This document shows positions 1 through 6,679 of a DNA stretch of 9,016 nt, one piece after another. The position numbers and the translations under genes were made by a program. Each line of letters begins with the position of its first letter. Position 1 is the stretch's first letter. Source of the DNA: Candidatus Competibacteraceae bacterium (GTDB taxonomy: Bacteria > Pseudomonadota > Gammaproteobacteria > Competibacterales > Competibacteraceae); contig JAAUQA010000099.1 in assembly GCA_012032855.1 (NCBI GenBank), positions 1 to 9,016 of the forward strand, given 5' to 3'. The notes beneath the pieces are model-generated. The model was not told the DNA's origin, did no database searches, and was given only the letters and a program-made list of their open reading frames with translations.

Positions 1-579
1 GCACTTACGGCTTTCTTTCGTCTATCCTCCCGTACTCGAATGCCGCCTGGGACGAAACTGTCCATCTTCCTGAACTTTCTGATTCCCAAGCTCCCTGCAC
101 CCAAGGAGGCAGACCTGTCCCGGGGCATCCTGGAGGCTATCGACATGGACAGCTACCGGACTGAAAGTAAGTCAACCATTAATATCAGTCTTGCTGACCA
201 AGACGGTGAACTTGATCCATATAACGAAGGTGGCGGTGGCCGCAAACCGGAACCGGAGTTGGACCAACTGAGCAACATCATCAAGGCGTTCAATGATCAG
301 TTCGGGAATATCGATTGGAAGGATGGCGACAAAATCAGCAAGGTCATTGCTGAGGAAATTCCAGCCAAGGTGGCAGCGGACGCGGCTTACCAAAACGCCA
401 TCAAGAACAACGACAAGAAAACCGCCCGGATCGAGCACGACGCCGCGCTGCAGCGGGTCATGATCGACTTGTTAGCCGACCACACCGAGTTGTTCAAACA
501 GTTCAGCGACAATCCGTCGTTTAAGAAATGGTTGGGGGATACGATTTTTGGGGTCACCTACCAGCAAGCAACAAGTTGA
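1..579 (+). CDS. hsdR: Type I restriction enzyme R subunit (HsdR), C-terminal part, 5' partial and frameshifted
   Basis: HsdR is the ATP-dependent translocase and endonuclease subunit of type I restriction-modification complexes; only its C-terminal end lies here. From base 3 the frame reads TYGFLSSILPYSNAAWDE, then the reading continues one frame over as KLSIFLNFLIPKLPAPKE, followed by KPEPELDQLSNIIKAFNDQFGNI, AYQNA, ARIEHD and ELFKQFSDN, ending in FGVTYQQATS. I recognise this as the conserved HsdR tail that binds the rest of the complex; the motor and nuclease domains lie upstream of the window. The frame change falls at the A run near bases 55-57, where two missing A's would restore the expected DEKLSIF. 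An ATG at 40 gives an open frame of 179 codons, but it is an artefact of the shift and not a real start. The end looks natural. No hsdM or hsdS is visible. It abuts a decayed integrase, suggesting island cargo. Family assignment is from memory of the consensus. Confidence 0.85.
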   Translation, partial: ALTAFFRLSSRTRMPPGTKLSIFLNFLIPKLPAPKEADLSRGILEAIDMDSYRTESKSTINISLADQDGELDPYNEGGGGRKPEPELDQLSNIIKAFNDQFGNIDWKDGDKISKVIAEEIPAKVAADAAYQNAIKNNDKKTARIEHDAALQRVMIDLLADHTELFKQFSDNPSFKKWLGDTIFGVTYQQATS

Positions 580-582
580 ATG

Positions 583-867
583 TTGGAGCGACGCCCTTTC
601 AGTGCGCCCAAGTTCGTTGAGATCGTCGCGATCGTTCAGGTACCATTGAATCAACTCACCGACTGTGTTTTTGGGCTGCTTCGCCGTTTCCACGCCGCCC
701 GGCTCATTTAGTGCAAGCTCTCGCCTTTGAGCCCATTCCTTGGCATGGCGTCGACGATCGAACGTCCGCGCTTCCTGGTGTACGAGTTTGCCATTTCAAC
801 GTATTCTAACCGGGGTTGTGTAGCCGATACTGCCGTCTTTGCAACGGCGCGGCTTAACGCTTTTCGG
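583..867 (-). pseudogene. Degraded tyrosine-recombinase (phage/island integrase), N-terminal fragment
   Basis: Reading the minus strand in one frame from about 867 down to 583 gives KDGSIGYTTPVRIR, a TGA stop at 798-796, then NGKLVHQEARTFDRRR, HAKEWAQRREL and TVGELIQWYLNDRDDLNELG, then RTERASLQ. This matches the N-terminal arm-binding domain and the start of the core-binding domain of tyrosine integrases (pattern KDGSxGYTAQIRI..GK..H.E..TFDRR..A..W...RE, then a GKTKRATL-like stretch). The stop codon sits where the family usually has Arg or Lys, so it fits a single substitution of CGA or AGA to TGA. No credible start codon is left upstream, and a further TGA lies in frame at 870-868. The catalytic domain (R..H-x-x-R..Y) is absent: homology ends within about five bases of the hsdR stop codon. 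The gene is therefore dead, trimmed at its 3' end and mutated at its 5' end. It points away from dusA. Detected by eye from the translated frame; no search was run. Confidence 0.75.
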
Positions 868-891
868 TCATAATCGCAACTAAAAACATAC

Positions 892-913
892 GATATAGCT
901 TTGTTAGATATAG
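892..913. repeat. Short direct repeat GATATAG x2 at dusA start
   Basis: GATATAG occurs at 892-898 and again at 907-913, a 15-base period, flanking the TTG start codon of dusA in an unusually A/T-rich stretch. It could be a protein-binding site, an integrase accessory site or part of a promoter, or simply chance in A/T-rich DNA. Seen directly; any function is inference. Confidence 0.3.
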
Positions 914-1914
914 AAAATTCTAAGTCGGTCAACTCCCATCGCATCTGTGTCGCGCCAATGATGGATTGGACCGATCGGCATTGTCGGTACTTCCATCGAC
1001 TGCTGACACGGCATACCCGGCTGTACACCGAGATGGTGACTACCGGCGCTATCCTTCACGGTGACCGGGATCATTTGCTGGGCCATGATCCGGCGGAACA
1101 TCCGATCGCCTTGCAACTAGGCGGGAGCGAGCCCAAGACATTGGCTCAATGTGCGGACATCGCCCAAGCGTGGGGTTACGACGAGGTCAATCTGAATGTA
1201 GGTTGTCCCAGTGATCGGGTTCAGTCCGGTCGGTTCGGGGCATGTCTGATGGCGGAGCCGCACTTGGTCGCTGACTGCGTTGCGGCTATGCACGCTGCGG
1301 TAAGCATTCCGGTTACCGTTAAGACCCGTATCGGTATCGACGAGCAGGATTCATACACGGAATTGGTCCGGTTTGTTAAACTGATTGCCGCTGCCGGCTG
1401 CCGAACAGTCATTATTCATGCCCGCAAAGCTTGGCTGACCGGTCTCAGTCCCCGAGAAAACCGCGACATTCCTCCCTTGCGCTACGACATCGTGCACCGA
1501 ATCAAAGTGGATTTTCCCGAGCTGAACATCGTGATCAACGGTGGCTTGACTGATTTGGAACAGGTCGCTGATCACTTGATTGATCTGGATGGTGCCATGC
1601 TTGGTCGAGCCGCTTATCAGAACCCCTATATGCTGACCCAATTGGATAACCGCTTTTTCGAAGATCAGGAACCACCGCCGAGCCGTTATCAGGTCATCGA
1701 ACAATGGTTGGATTATTGGGAACAGATTGACGACGTTCCACTAATTGCAGGCACCCGGCATTTGTTGGGACTATTTCAGGGCCAGCCCGGCGCCCGCGCT
1801 TGGCGTCGCTATCTGAGCGAAAATGCCCATCGACGCGGCGCTGGTTCCGAGGTGGTCCGCGAAGCACTGCGGCGAATGCAAGAGAGCGCACAGCGGGTTG
1901 TCGCTGTCAATTAA
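901..1914 (+). CDS. dusA: tRNA-dihydrouridine synthase A (DusA)
   Basis: DusA is the FMN- and NADPH-dependent enzyme that reduces specific uridines in the tRNA D-loop (U20/U20a in E. coli). The protein is 337 residues, normal for the family. FMN-barrel motifs are in order: VAPMMDWTDRHCRYFHRLL (17-35), TEMVTTGAI (43-51), LQLGGS (71-76), NLNVGCPSDRV with catalytic Cys102, the KTRIG strand with Lys141, HARKAWLTGLSP (173-184), NGG (213-215) and LGRAAYQNP (234-242). The HARKAWL..GLSP and GCPSDRVQ.G.FGACLM blocks separate DusA from DusB and DusC. The start is uncertain. TTG at 901 is the only plausible in-frame start before the VAPMMD core, it lacks a clear Shine-Dalgarno, and the first dozen residues (LDIENSKSVNS) resemble nothing conserved. 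The frame is open upstream only to a TAA at 871-873. This fits a 5' end supplied by an integrated element. The Rieske gene follows after 21 bases. Confidence 0.93.
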   Translation: MLDIENSKSVNSHRICVAPMMDWTDRHCRYFHRLLTRHTRLYTEMVTTGAILHGDRDHLLGHDPAEHPIALQLGGSEPKTLAQCADIAQAWGYDEVNLNVGCPSDRVQSGRFGACLMAEPHLVADCVAAMHAAVSIPVTVKTRIGIDEQDSYTELVRFVKLIAAAGCRTVIIHARKAWLTGLSPRENRDIPPLRYDIVHRIKVDFPELNIVINGGLTDLEQVADHLIDLDGAMLGRAAYQNPYMLTQLDNRFFEDQEPPPSRYQVIEQWLDYWEQIDDVPLIAGTRHLLGLFQGQPGARAWRRYLSENAHRRGAGSEVVREALRRMQESAQRVVAVN

Positions 1915-1935
1915 ACACTCACACGAGGCAAGGCT

Positions 1936-2664
1936 GTGACAGACCAAACCTATTCACGGCGCAAGTTCATGCATGTCTGTAGCGCTTCGGCGCTATTATT
2001 AGCCGGTTCCAGGCGAACAATGGCAGATAATCCGCTGACCGACTACGGACGCGTGTTGCTGGTAGATTCCAATGGCAAGCCATTGAGTTGCGATACGCTG
2101 CCCACAGCCCGTGATCACGTGTTTTTTTATCCCTATGCCAGCACCCCTTGTTTCCTGCTGAAACTTGCCGAACCTACCGTCGAGTCGGCAGAGCTGGCGA
2201 CAGCCGATGGACAATCTTATCGTTGGCGCGGCGGGGTTGGACCAGACCGCTCGGTGGTAGCATTTTCCGCCATTTGCGCTCACCAACTGACTCATCCGTC
2301 CGCCAAGGTCAGTTTCATCGGTTATCGTGAGGACGCCGTCGGTTTTCTCGGTAAAGAGAATAAAATCGAACGCCGCGCTGGGGTAATCCAATGCTGTTCA
2401 GAACACAGCATCTATGATCCCAGCCAAGGCGCTCGGGTATTATCCGGTCCTGCGCCGCAACCACTGGCTGCCATCGCGTTACAGACCGAGGATGATCGGG
2501 TTTATGCGACCGGCGTCTATGGCGGGACGCTATTCGAGCGGTTTTTCGAACATTTCGATTTCCGGCTAGAACTAGAATTCGGCGACCAGTTTCGCCAGCC
2601 GGTTGTCGAGCAAGCGGTGGTAATGCCGTTGGATGAGTACACCCGACAACAGATTCGCTGTTGA
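1936..2664 (+). CDS. Tat-exported Rieske [2Fe-2S] protein
   Basis: A 242-residue protein starting at GTG, chosen because GAGG lies seven bases upstream and because it preserves the signal peptide. Residues 7-12 (SRRKFM) followed by a short hydrophobic stretch (ASALLLAG) form a twin-arginine signal, so the protein is expected to be exported folded, with its cofactor in place. Rieske ligands are visible: C114-A-H116 in ICAHQLTHP and C154-S-E-H157 in QCCSEHSIYD, followed by the typical YDPSQGARVLSGPAPQPL wrap. The two boxes are 37 residues apart, with a charged insert (REDAVGFLGKENKIERR). The disulfide cysteines of bc1-type Rieske proteins are missing (QLTH in place of a Gly-Cys box I, Ser-Glu between the box II ligands). 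That suggests a lower-potential cluster or an arsenite-oxidase-like type; this is inference. No further membrane span is seen. The physiological partner is unknown. The stop codon touches the ATG of the ABC ATPase gene. Confidence 0.85.
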   Translation: MTDQTYSRRKFMHVCSASALLLAGSRRTMADNPLTDYGRVLLVDSNGKPLSCDTLPTARDHVFFYPYASTPCFLLKLAEPTVESAELATADGQSYRWRGGVGPDRSVVAFSAICAHQLTHPSAKVSFIGYREDAVGFLGKENKIERRAGVIQCCSEHSIYDPSQGARVLSGPAPQPLAAIALQTEDDRVYATGVYGGTLFERFFEHFDFRLELEFGDQFRQPVVEQAVVMPLDEYTRQQIRC

Positions 2665-3632
2665 ATGCCGTTACTCGCTGCCCAAGCCTTAGTCAAGCAA
2701 TTCGCTTCCAGCAGAGCGTTTGGCCGTTCCGCCCCCCCTATACAGGCGGTCAACGGGGTGGACATCACCGTTGAGCGCGGCGAAACGCTGGGCTTGGTGG
2801 GAGAAAGCGGCTGCGGTAAATCCACTTTAGCGCGTCTATTAGGTTTGATCGAGACCCCCGATAAAGGCCGCATCAGGCTCGCGGATCAGGACGTTACCAC
2901 GCTGCCGGCGCGTCAGCTCAAACCATTGCGACGCCGGGTACAATGGTGTTTCAAGATCCGTTCTCTTCACTCAACCCGCGCTTGTCTGTGGCCTCCATTT
3001 TGACCGAACCCTTGCGCGTGCACCGTATCGGCACTGTTAGTGAACAGCGCGAGCGGTGCGCCGTCTTAATGCAATCCGTTGGTCTCGATCCTGCCGGACT
3101 CACGCGCTATCCTCACGAATTCAGCGGTGGCCAACGCCAGCGCATTGCTATCGCCCGGGCCCTGGCCTTGGAGCCGGAGCTGATCATTGCCGACGAACCG
3201 CTGTCCGCATTGGACGTCTCCGTACAAAGTCAGATCCTCAACCTTTTGACAGAGCTCAAGGAACGCTTGGGGATTGCTTATTTATTGATCAGTCACGATT
3301 TGGTCATTGTGAATCATCTCGCCGACCGAGTCGCAGTCATGTATTTGGGACGGATTGTCGAGACCGCGCCGCGTCGCACCTTATTCCGCAACCCTGCCCA
3401 TCCCTATACCCGCTCGCTACTTGATGCAGTTCCGGTAATCGGTCGCCGTCGTCGGGCCAGTCCGATAACAGCCGATTTGCCAAGCCCAGCGAATCCGCCG
3501 AATGGTTGTCCGTATCATCCCCGCTGCTCGAACGCCCAGGAGCTTTGTCGGGAACACTTACCTGAACTCACCCCGGCCCCTCAACGCCCACTGGAGCATC
3601 GGGTCGCCTGCCACTTTCCCGCAGCACGATGA
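2665..3632 (+). CDS. Oligopeptide/dipeptide-type ABC transporter ATP-binding protein (OppF/DppF-like), frameshifted
   Basis: This is the cytoplasmic ATPase of a peptide-type (OppF/DppF) importer. The first segment, from ATG 2665, carries Walker A GESGCGKST (46-54) and runs to LKPLRRRVQ; the frame then breaks. The following segment begins MVFQDPFSSLNPR (Q-loop) at 2943 and holds the ABC signature FSGGQRQR, Walker B LIIADEP, the D-loop SALD, the H-loop ISHDL and the oligopeptide-type C-terminal domain (NPAHPYTRSLLDAVP, CPYHPRC). Joining them through VQ-MVFQDP restores about 322 residues, the usual length. One A is missing from what should read CAAATGG at 2941-2946. No recognisable frameshift signal is present, so it is either a null mutation or a base-calling error. 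All functional motifs are otherwise intact. The ATG directly follows the Rieske TGA, and the end overlaps the next permease by ATGA, so translation is probably coupled. A substrate-binding protein and an OppD-type partner are absent from this window. Confidence 0.88.
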
Positions 3633-4582
3633 TCCGTTTGACGCTAAATCGCCTAGCGCAGGCAGCGGTAGTCTTGCTGCTGATGTCCTTTGCGGTGTAC
3701 GGGCTGATGGGGTTGATGCCCGGCGATCCTATTGATCTGATGATCAGCGCCGACCCGAATCTAAGCGCTGCCGATGCGCAACGGCTGAAAGCGTTGTACG
3801 GTTTAGATCAGCCCATTGTCGAACGTTGGTTGCGTTGGCTAGGCAATACCCTGACTGGAGATTTCGGCCATTCCCGCCTCTATGCGGCACCGGTGTTGCG
3901 AGTACTGGGACCAGCCTTGGCCAATACCTTGCTGCTGCTGGGAAGCAGTGTACTGGTATCGCTCATTATTGCACTACCGGCGGGGATTTTTGCCGCATTG
4001 AAGCCTTATTCGATGCGGGATTATCTGATTAACGGCCTAGCGTTTGCGGGAATATCGATTCCGGCGTTTTGGCTGGCCTTGATGTTGATCGGATTGTTTG
4101 CTGTACAGTGGAATCTGTTACCGGCAGGCGGGACAGGTGATTTGCAAGCCGCCGGATTTTGGCAACGATTGCAGTATCTGATATTGCCGGTGATGACGCT
4201 GACCATCGCCAGCATCGGCGGGCACATCCGCTTCATGCGCGGGGCCATGTTGGAGGTAATGCGGCAGGATTATATTCGTACCGCTCGCGCCAAAGGTGCC
4301 GGTACTCGCCGTATCGTGCTCCACCATGCGCTGCGCAATGCATTGATTCCGGTGGTAACCGTATTGGCACTGGAATTCGGTACGCTGTTTTCCGGTGCAT
4401 TGGTGACGGAAACCGTGTTTGCCTGGCCCGGCATGGGCAAGTTGATTTACGACGCGATTATGGGAAACGACTTCAATCTTGCCTTGATGGCGCTATTGTT
4501 AGCTACCGGAGTGACATTGCTGGGTAATTTGCTGGCTGATCTGGCCTATGCCTGGCTGGACCCCCGGATTCAGTATCAATGA
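3629..4582 (+). CDS. Peptide-type ABC transporter permease (OppB/DppB-like)
   Basis: A 317-residue inner-membrane permease of the OppB/DppB type. It begins IRLTLNRLAQ, then a hydrophobic helix (about 11-30) with the family's MPGDPID turn. Next is a periplasmic segment with LYGLDQPIVERWLRWLGNTLTGDFGHS, which is diagnostic of DppB/OppB subunits. Further membrane segments lie near 95-122, 134-160, 183-200, 237-258 and 283-306. The EAA coupling loop, which contacts the ATPase, is at about 210-240 (MRQDYIRTARAKGAGTRRIVLHHALRNALIP). The C-terminus AYAWLDPRIQY is typical. The start ATG overlaps the stop of the ATPase gene by four bases, and its own stop overlaps the next permease in the same way, so the three are one translationally coupled unit. 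The substrate could be peptides, nickel or other small solutes; it cannot be fixed without a binding protein. The frame is intact, unlike that of its ATPase. Confidence 0.92.
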   Translation: MIRLTLNRLAQAAVVLLLMSFAVYGLMGLMPGDPIDLMISADPNLSAADAQRLKALYGLDQPIVERWLRWLGNTLTGDFGHSRLYAAPVLRVLGPALANTLLLLGSSVLVSLIIALPAGIFAALKPYSMRDYLINGLAFAGISIPAFWLALMLIGLFAVQWNLLPAGGTGDLQAAGFWQRLQYLILPVMTLTIASIGGHIRFMRGAMLEVMRQDYIRTARAKGAGTRRIVLHHALRNALIPVVTVLALEFGTLFSGALVTETVFAWPGMGKLIYDAIMGNDFNLALMALLLATGVTLLGNLLADLAYAWLDPRIQYQ

Positions 4583-5484
4583 AACTTTTTCGGACAATCC
4601 GGCCAACCCTACAGCGCTTTTTGGCCCATCGCCTAGCATTGACCGGCGGGGTGTTGTTGAGTGTGTTAGCGGGGTTGATCTTCAGCGCGCCACTGCTCGA
4701 AGTTGCGCTCGGGCTGGATGCCGACGCGGTGAGCCTGCTGAAGCGCTTGCAAGAGCCTTCAGCGCAACATTGGCTGGGGACCGATGAACTCGGGCGAGAT
4801 GTGTTGCTACGCTTGCTTTACGGTGGTCAAGTCTCGGTCGTTGTCGGTTTGGTTGGCGCTGCCGCGGCAGCTTTGATCGGCACCGCAATCGGTCTGGTCG
4901 CAGGCTATTTAGGCGGTCGCTGTGACATGATTTTGATGCGTTTCACCGACGGGGTGCTCGCCTTGCCGCTATTGCCGTTGTTGATCGTGTTGGCGGCGAT
5001 TGATCTCAACAAGCTCGGCCTACCGGTTGCATTGGTTCAAGCGGAAACGGTTAGCCTGTACCGCATTATCGTGATCGTGGCACTATTCGGCTGGACTCAA
5101 GTAGCGCGGCTGGTGCGCGGTGCCACGTTAACTGTACGAGAGCGCGAATACGTGCTGGCCGCTAAAAGCGTCGGGGCCGGACCGGTAAGGATTATGGCGG
5201 TGCATATTCTGCCGAATGTGATCTCGCCGATCATTATCGCGACCACTTTATCGGTTGGCCATATCATTCTGTTGGAATCGGTGCTCAGCTTTCTGGGTTT
5301 GGGCATCCAACCACCGTTGCCAAGCTGGGGCAATATGTTGAGCAATGCTCAGGAATTGCTCTGGTCAGCCCCACATTTAGCGTTTTATCCCGGTGCGTTG
5401 ATTTTTGTCACTGTCATGGCATGTAATTTTCTGGGCGATGGCTTACAAGACGCACTAGATCCTCGTTTTCACTTCGCTAATTAA
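4579..5484 (+). CDS. Peptide-type ABC transporter permease (OppC/DppC-like)
   Basis: A 301-residue membrane permease, the expected heterodimer partner of the preceding subunit. An N-terminal cytoplasmic stretch (FRTIRPTLQRFLAHRLALTG) leads into the first helix (about 20-40). The OppC hallmark HWLGTDELGRDVLLRLLYGG lies at 64-83. Later helices are near 86-112, 126-141, 161-180, 215-235 and 267-287. The EAA loop REREYVLAAKSVGAGPVRIM is at 187-206, followed by HILPNVISPIII. The LSFLGLGIQPPLPSWGNML block (236-254) and the C-terminal LGDGLQDALDPRF are classic for DppC/OppC. It has a four-base ATGA overlap with the upstream permease. It is the last intact gene of the operon: after its TAA there are fewer than 40 bases before a truncated cytochrome gene starts, and I see no hairpin terminator. 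Substrate unknown. Confidence 0.92.
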   Translation: MKLFRTIRPTLQRFLAHRLALTGGVLLSVLAGLIFSAPLLEVALGLDADAVSLLKRLQEPSAQHWLGTDELGRDVLLRLLYGGQVSVVVGLVGAAAAALIGTAIGLVAGYLGGRCDMILMRFTDGVLALPLLPLLIVLAAIDLNKLGLPVALVQAETVSLYRIIVIVALFGWTQVARLVRGATLTVREREYVLAAKSVGAGPVRIMAVHILPNVISPIIIATTLSVGHIILLESVLSFLGLGIQPPLPSWGNMLSNAQELLWSAPHLAFYPGALIFVTVMACNFLGDGLQDALDPRFHFAN

Positions 5485-5511
5485 CCCAGATAAGCCTCTC
5501 AGCCTGGATGA

Positions 5512-6612
5512 TTTTTAACATTGTTTTACATGGCGCTTTGGGATCAAGTGCTCTTCTTCGATGGCAGGATTGAAAGTCTGGGCAAAATGCCCGGTTTCAA
5601 CGGTGATGACGGCTTAGGCATCCGCACGCCGGATACCCAGTTTGGATTCGCGGACCCGGAGGTCGGTCCGACGCCGACTGATGCACAGGCTTTTTTCCGG
5701 TCACTTCTGCAGAGGAAATGCGCGGCTTCGTATTCGAGGCGGGCAATAACAATGCCGCTGCGCGCGCGCATCTGCAAGCCCGGATCGGCGACTATGGCAT
5801 CGGTACTGGAGAACTGCCGGTCAATTTCTGGCTGGAACAGTTCCGTATCGCTTTCAACGATCCTGCCGGCACACCTGAAGCATTGATTACCTATCGTAAC
5901 ATCGCCTTGGCGATCGCTGAATACGAACGTTCCCAAATCTTTGTGGAAACACCTTGGAAGGCGTATGTTGAAGGCGACGATACGGCGATTAGCCGCTCCG
6001 CAAAACGCGGCGGTGTGTTGTTCTCCGCTCTATCGACGAGGCAGGCACCGGCTGCGCCACTTGTCATGGCGGTGACTTCTTCACCGATGAAGAATTCTAT
6101 GTGCTGGTCATTCCGCAAGTGGGGCGAGGTAAAGGAGATGGTACGACCGGCGACGATGATTTCGGTCGGATGCGAGACACCGGCAATCAGACTGACCGCT
6201 ATGCCTTCCGCACGCCTACCCTGCTCAATGTTGGGGAACCGGCCCCTATCGACATACGGGCGTTTACGACACCTTGGAAGGGATCGTCAGGCACCACTTG
6301 AATGCGCCCGAAGCAGCGGTTAGCTTCGACTATAACCAGCTCGATCCGGGTATTCAGCGGACTAATGCGGTAGCGAATACCCAGGCTGCCGTAGATCAGT
6401 TGTTAACGCTGCGAGTATCCGGCCGACCTGCTATTCAGGACGTTGCGCTGAGCGATGGAGAGACTGCAGATATTGTCAATTTCCTGTTGGCTCTAACCGA
6501 TCCTCGTGTTCAGGATCGGGATTGCCTTGCCCCTTGGATTCCGGATGCTAGCGACCCCGACCCAGATGGATTGCGCGTGTTCGCTATTGATGGCAATGGT
6601 GATCCCTTGTAA
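5512..6612 (+). pseudogene. Di-heme cytochrome c peroxidase/MauG-family protein, N-terminally truncated with three frameshifts
   Basis: Homology starts abruptly at about 5518 with LFYMALWDQVLFFDGRIESLG, then IRTPDTQFGFADPEVGPTPTDAQAFF, MRGFVFEAGN, NDPAGTPEALITYRNIALAIAEYERSQIFVETPWKAYVEGDD, the heme motif CATCH (6053-6067) in GGDFFTDEEFYVL, then YAFRTPTLLNV, GPYRHTGVYDTLEGIVRHHLN and a C-terminal CLAPWIPD. These are blocks of the periplasmic di-heme peroxidase/MauG family. The signal peptide and first heme domain, an estimated 110-140 residues, are absent; an in-frame TGA sits at 5509. Frames change at the T run 5691-5696, at about 6023-6026 and at about 6233-6238. Each is fixed by adding one base (restoring AFFPVTS, VLFFRSIDE and NVxVTGPY). 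Without the first heme, a restored product would probably be inactive. The start is directly behind the ABC operon, so read-through is possible. Family call is firm; the exact subfamily is not. Confidence 0.82.
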
Positions 6613-6635
6613 ACCGCTAAGATCTGCTATTCAGA

Positions 6636-6665
6636 AGGTTGGGCTTCAGAGACGAGGCCCAACTT
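6636..6665 (+). terminator. Strong hairpin between convergent genes, possible terminator without U tract
   Basis: Bases 6636-6647 pair with 6654-6665 around a six-base loop. The perfect core is GTTGGGC/GCCCAAC, extended by further pairs including two G-U wobbles that form only on + strand RNA. It lies 24 bases past the cytochrome stop codon, where a + strand terminator would be expected. What follows is TAAAAATC, not a T run, so intrinsic termination is doubtful. It could be an mRNA 3'-end stabiliser. It also lies downstream of truB on the minus strand, where the wobbles become mismatches. Confidence 0.4.
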
Positions 6666-6679
6666 AAAAATCTGTTTCA

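Noticed and set aside
40..579. A complete 179-residue protein starting at ATG 40
   Set aside because: The HsdR homology extends upstream in another frame, so this ATG is created by the frameshift and the protein is only a tail.
708..1028. Minus-strand open frame of 106 codons covering the integrase/dusA boundary
   Set aside because: It runs antisense through the conserved VAPMMDWTD part of dusA and out of frame with the integrase remnant; the product resembles nothing.
2938..2948. Programmed ribosomal frameshift in the ABC ATPase
   Set aside because: No slippery heptamer, internal Shine-Dalgarno or obvious downstream structure stands out, and peptide-type ATPases are not known for it; loss of one A is simpler.
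5718..6323. Independent 201-residue gene starting at ATG 5718
   Set aside because: Its first two thirds are the middle of the peroxidase; the last third is out-of-frame translation after the 6023 shift.
6636..6670. Classical rho-independent terminator
   Set aside because: The hairpin is good but no T run follows on either strand; kept only as a possible terminator.
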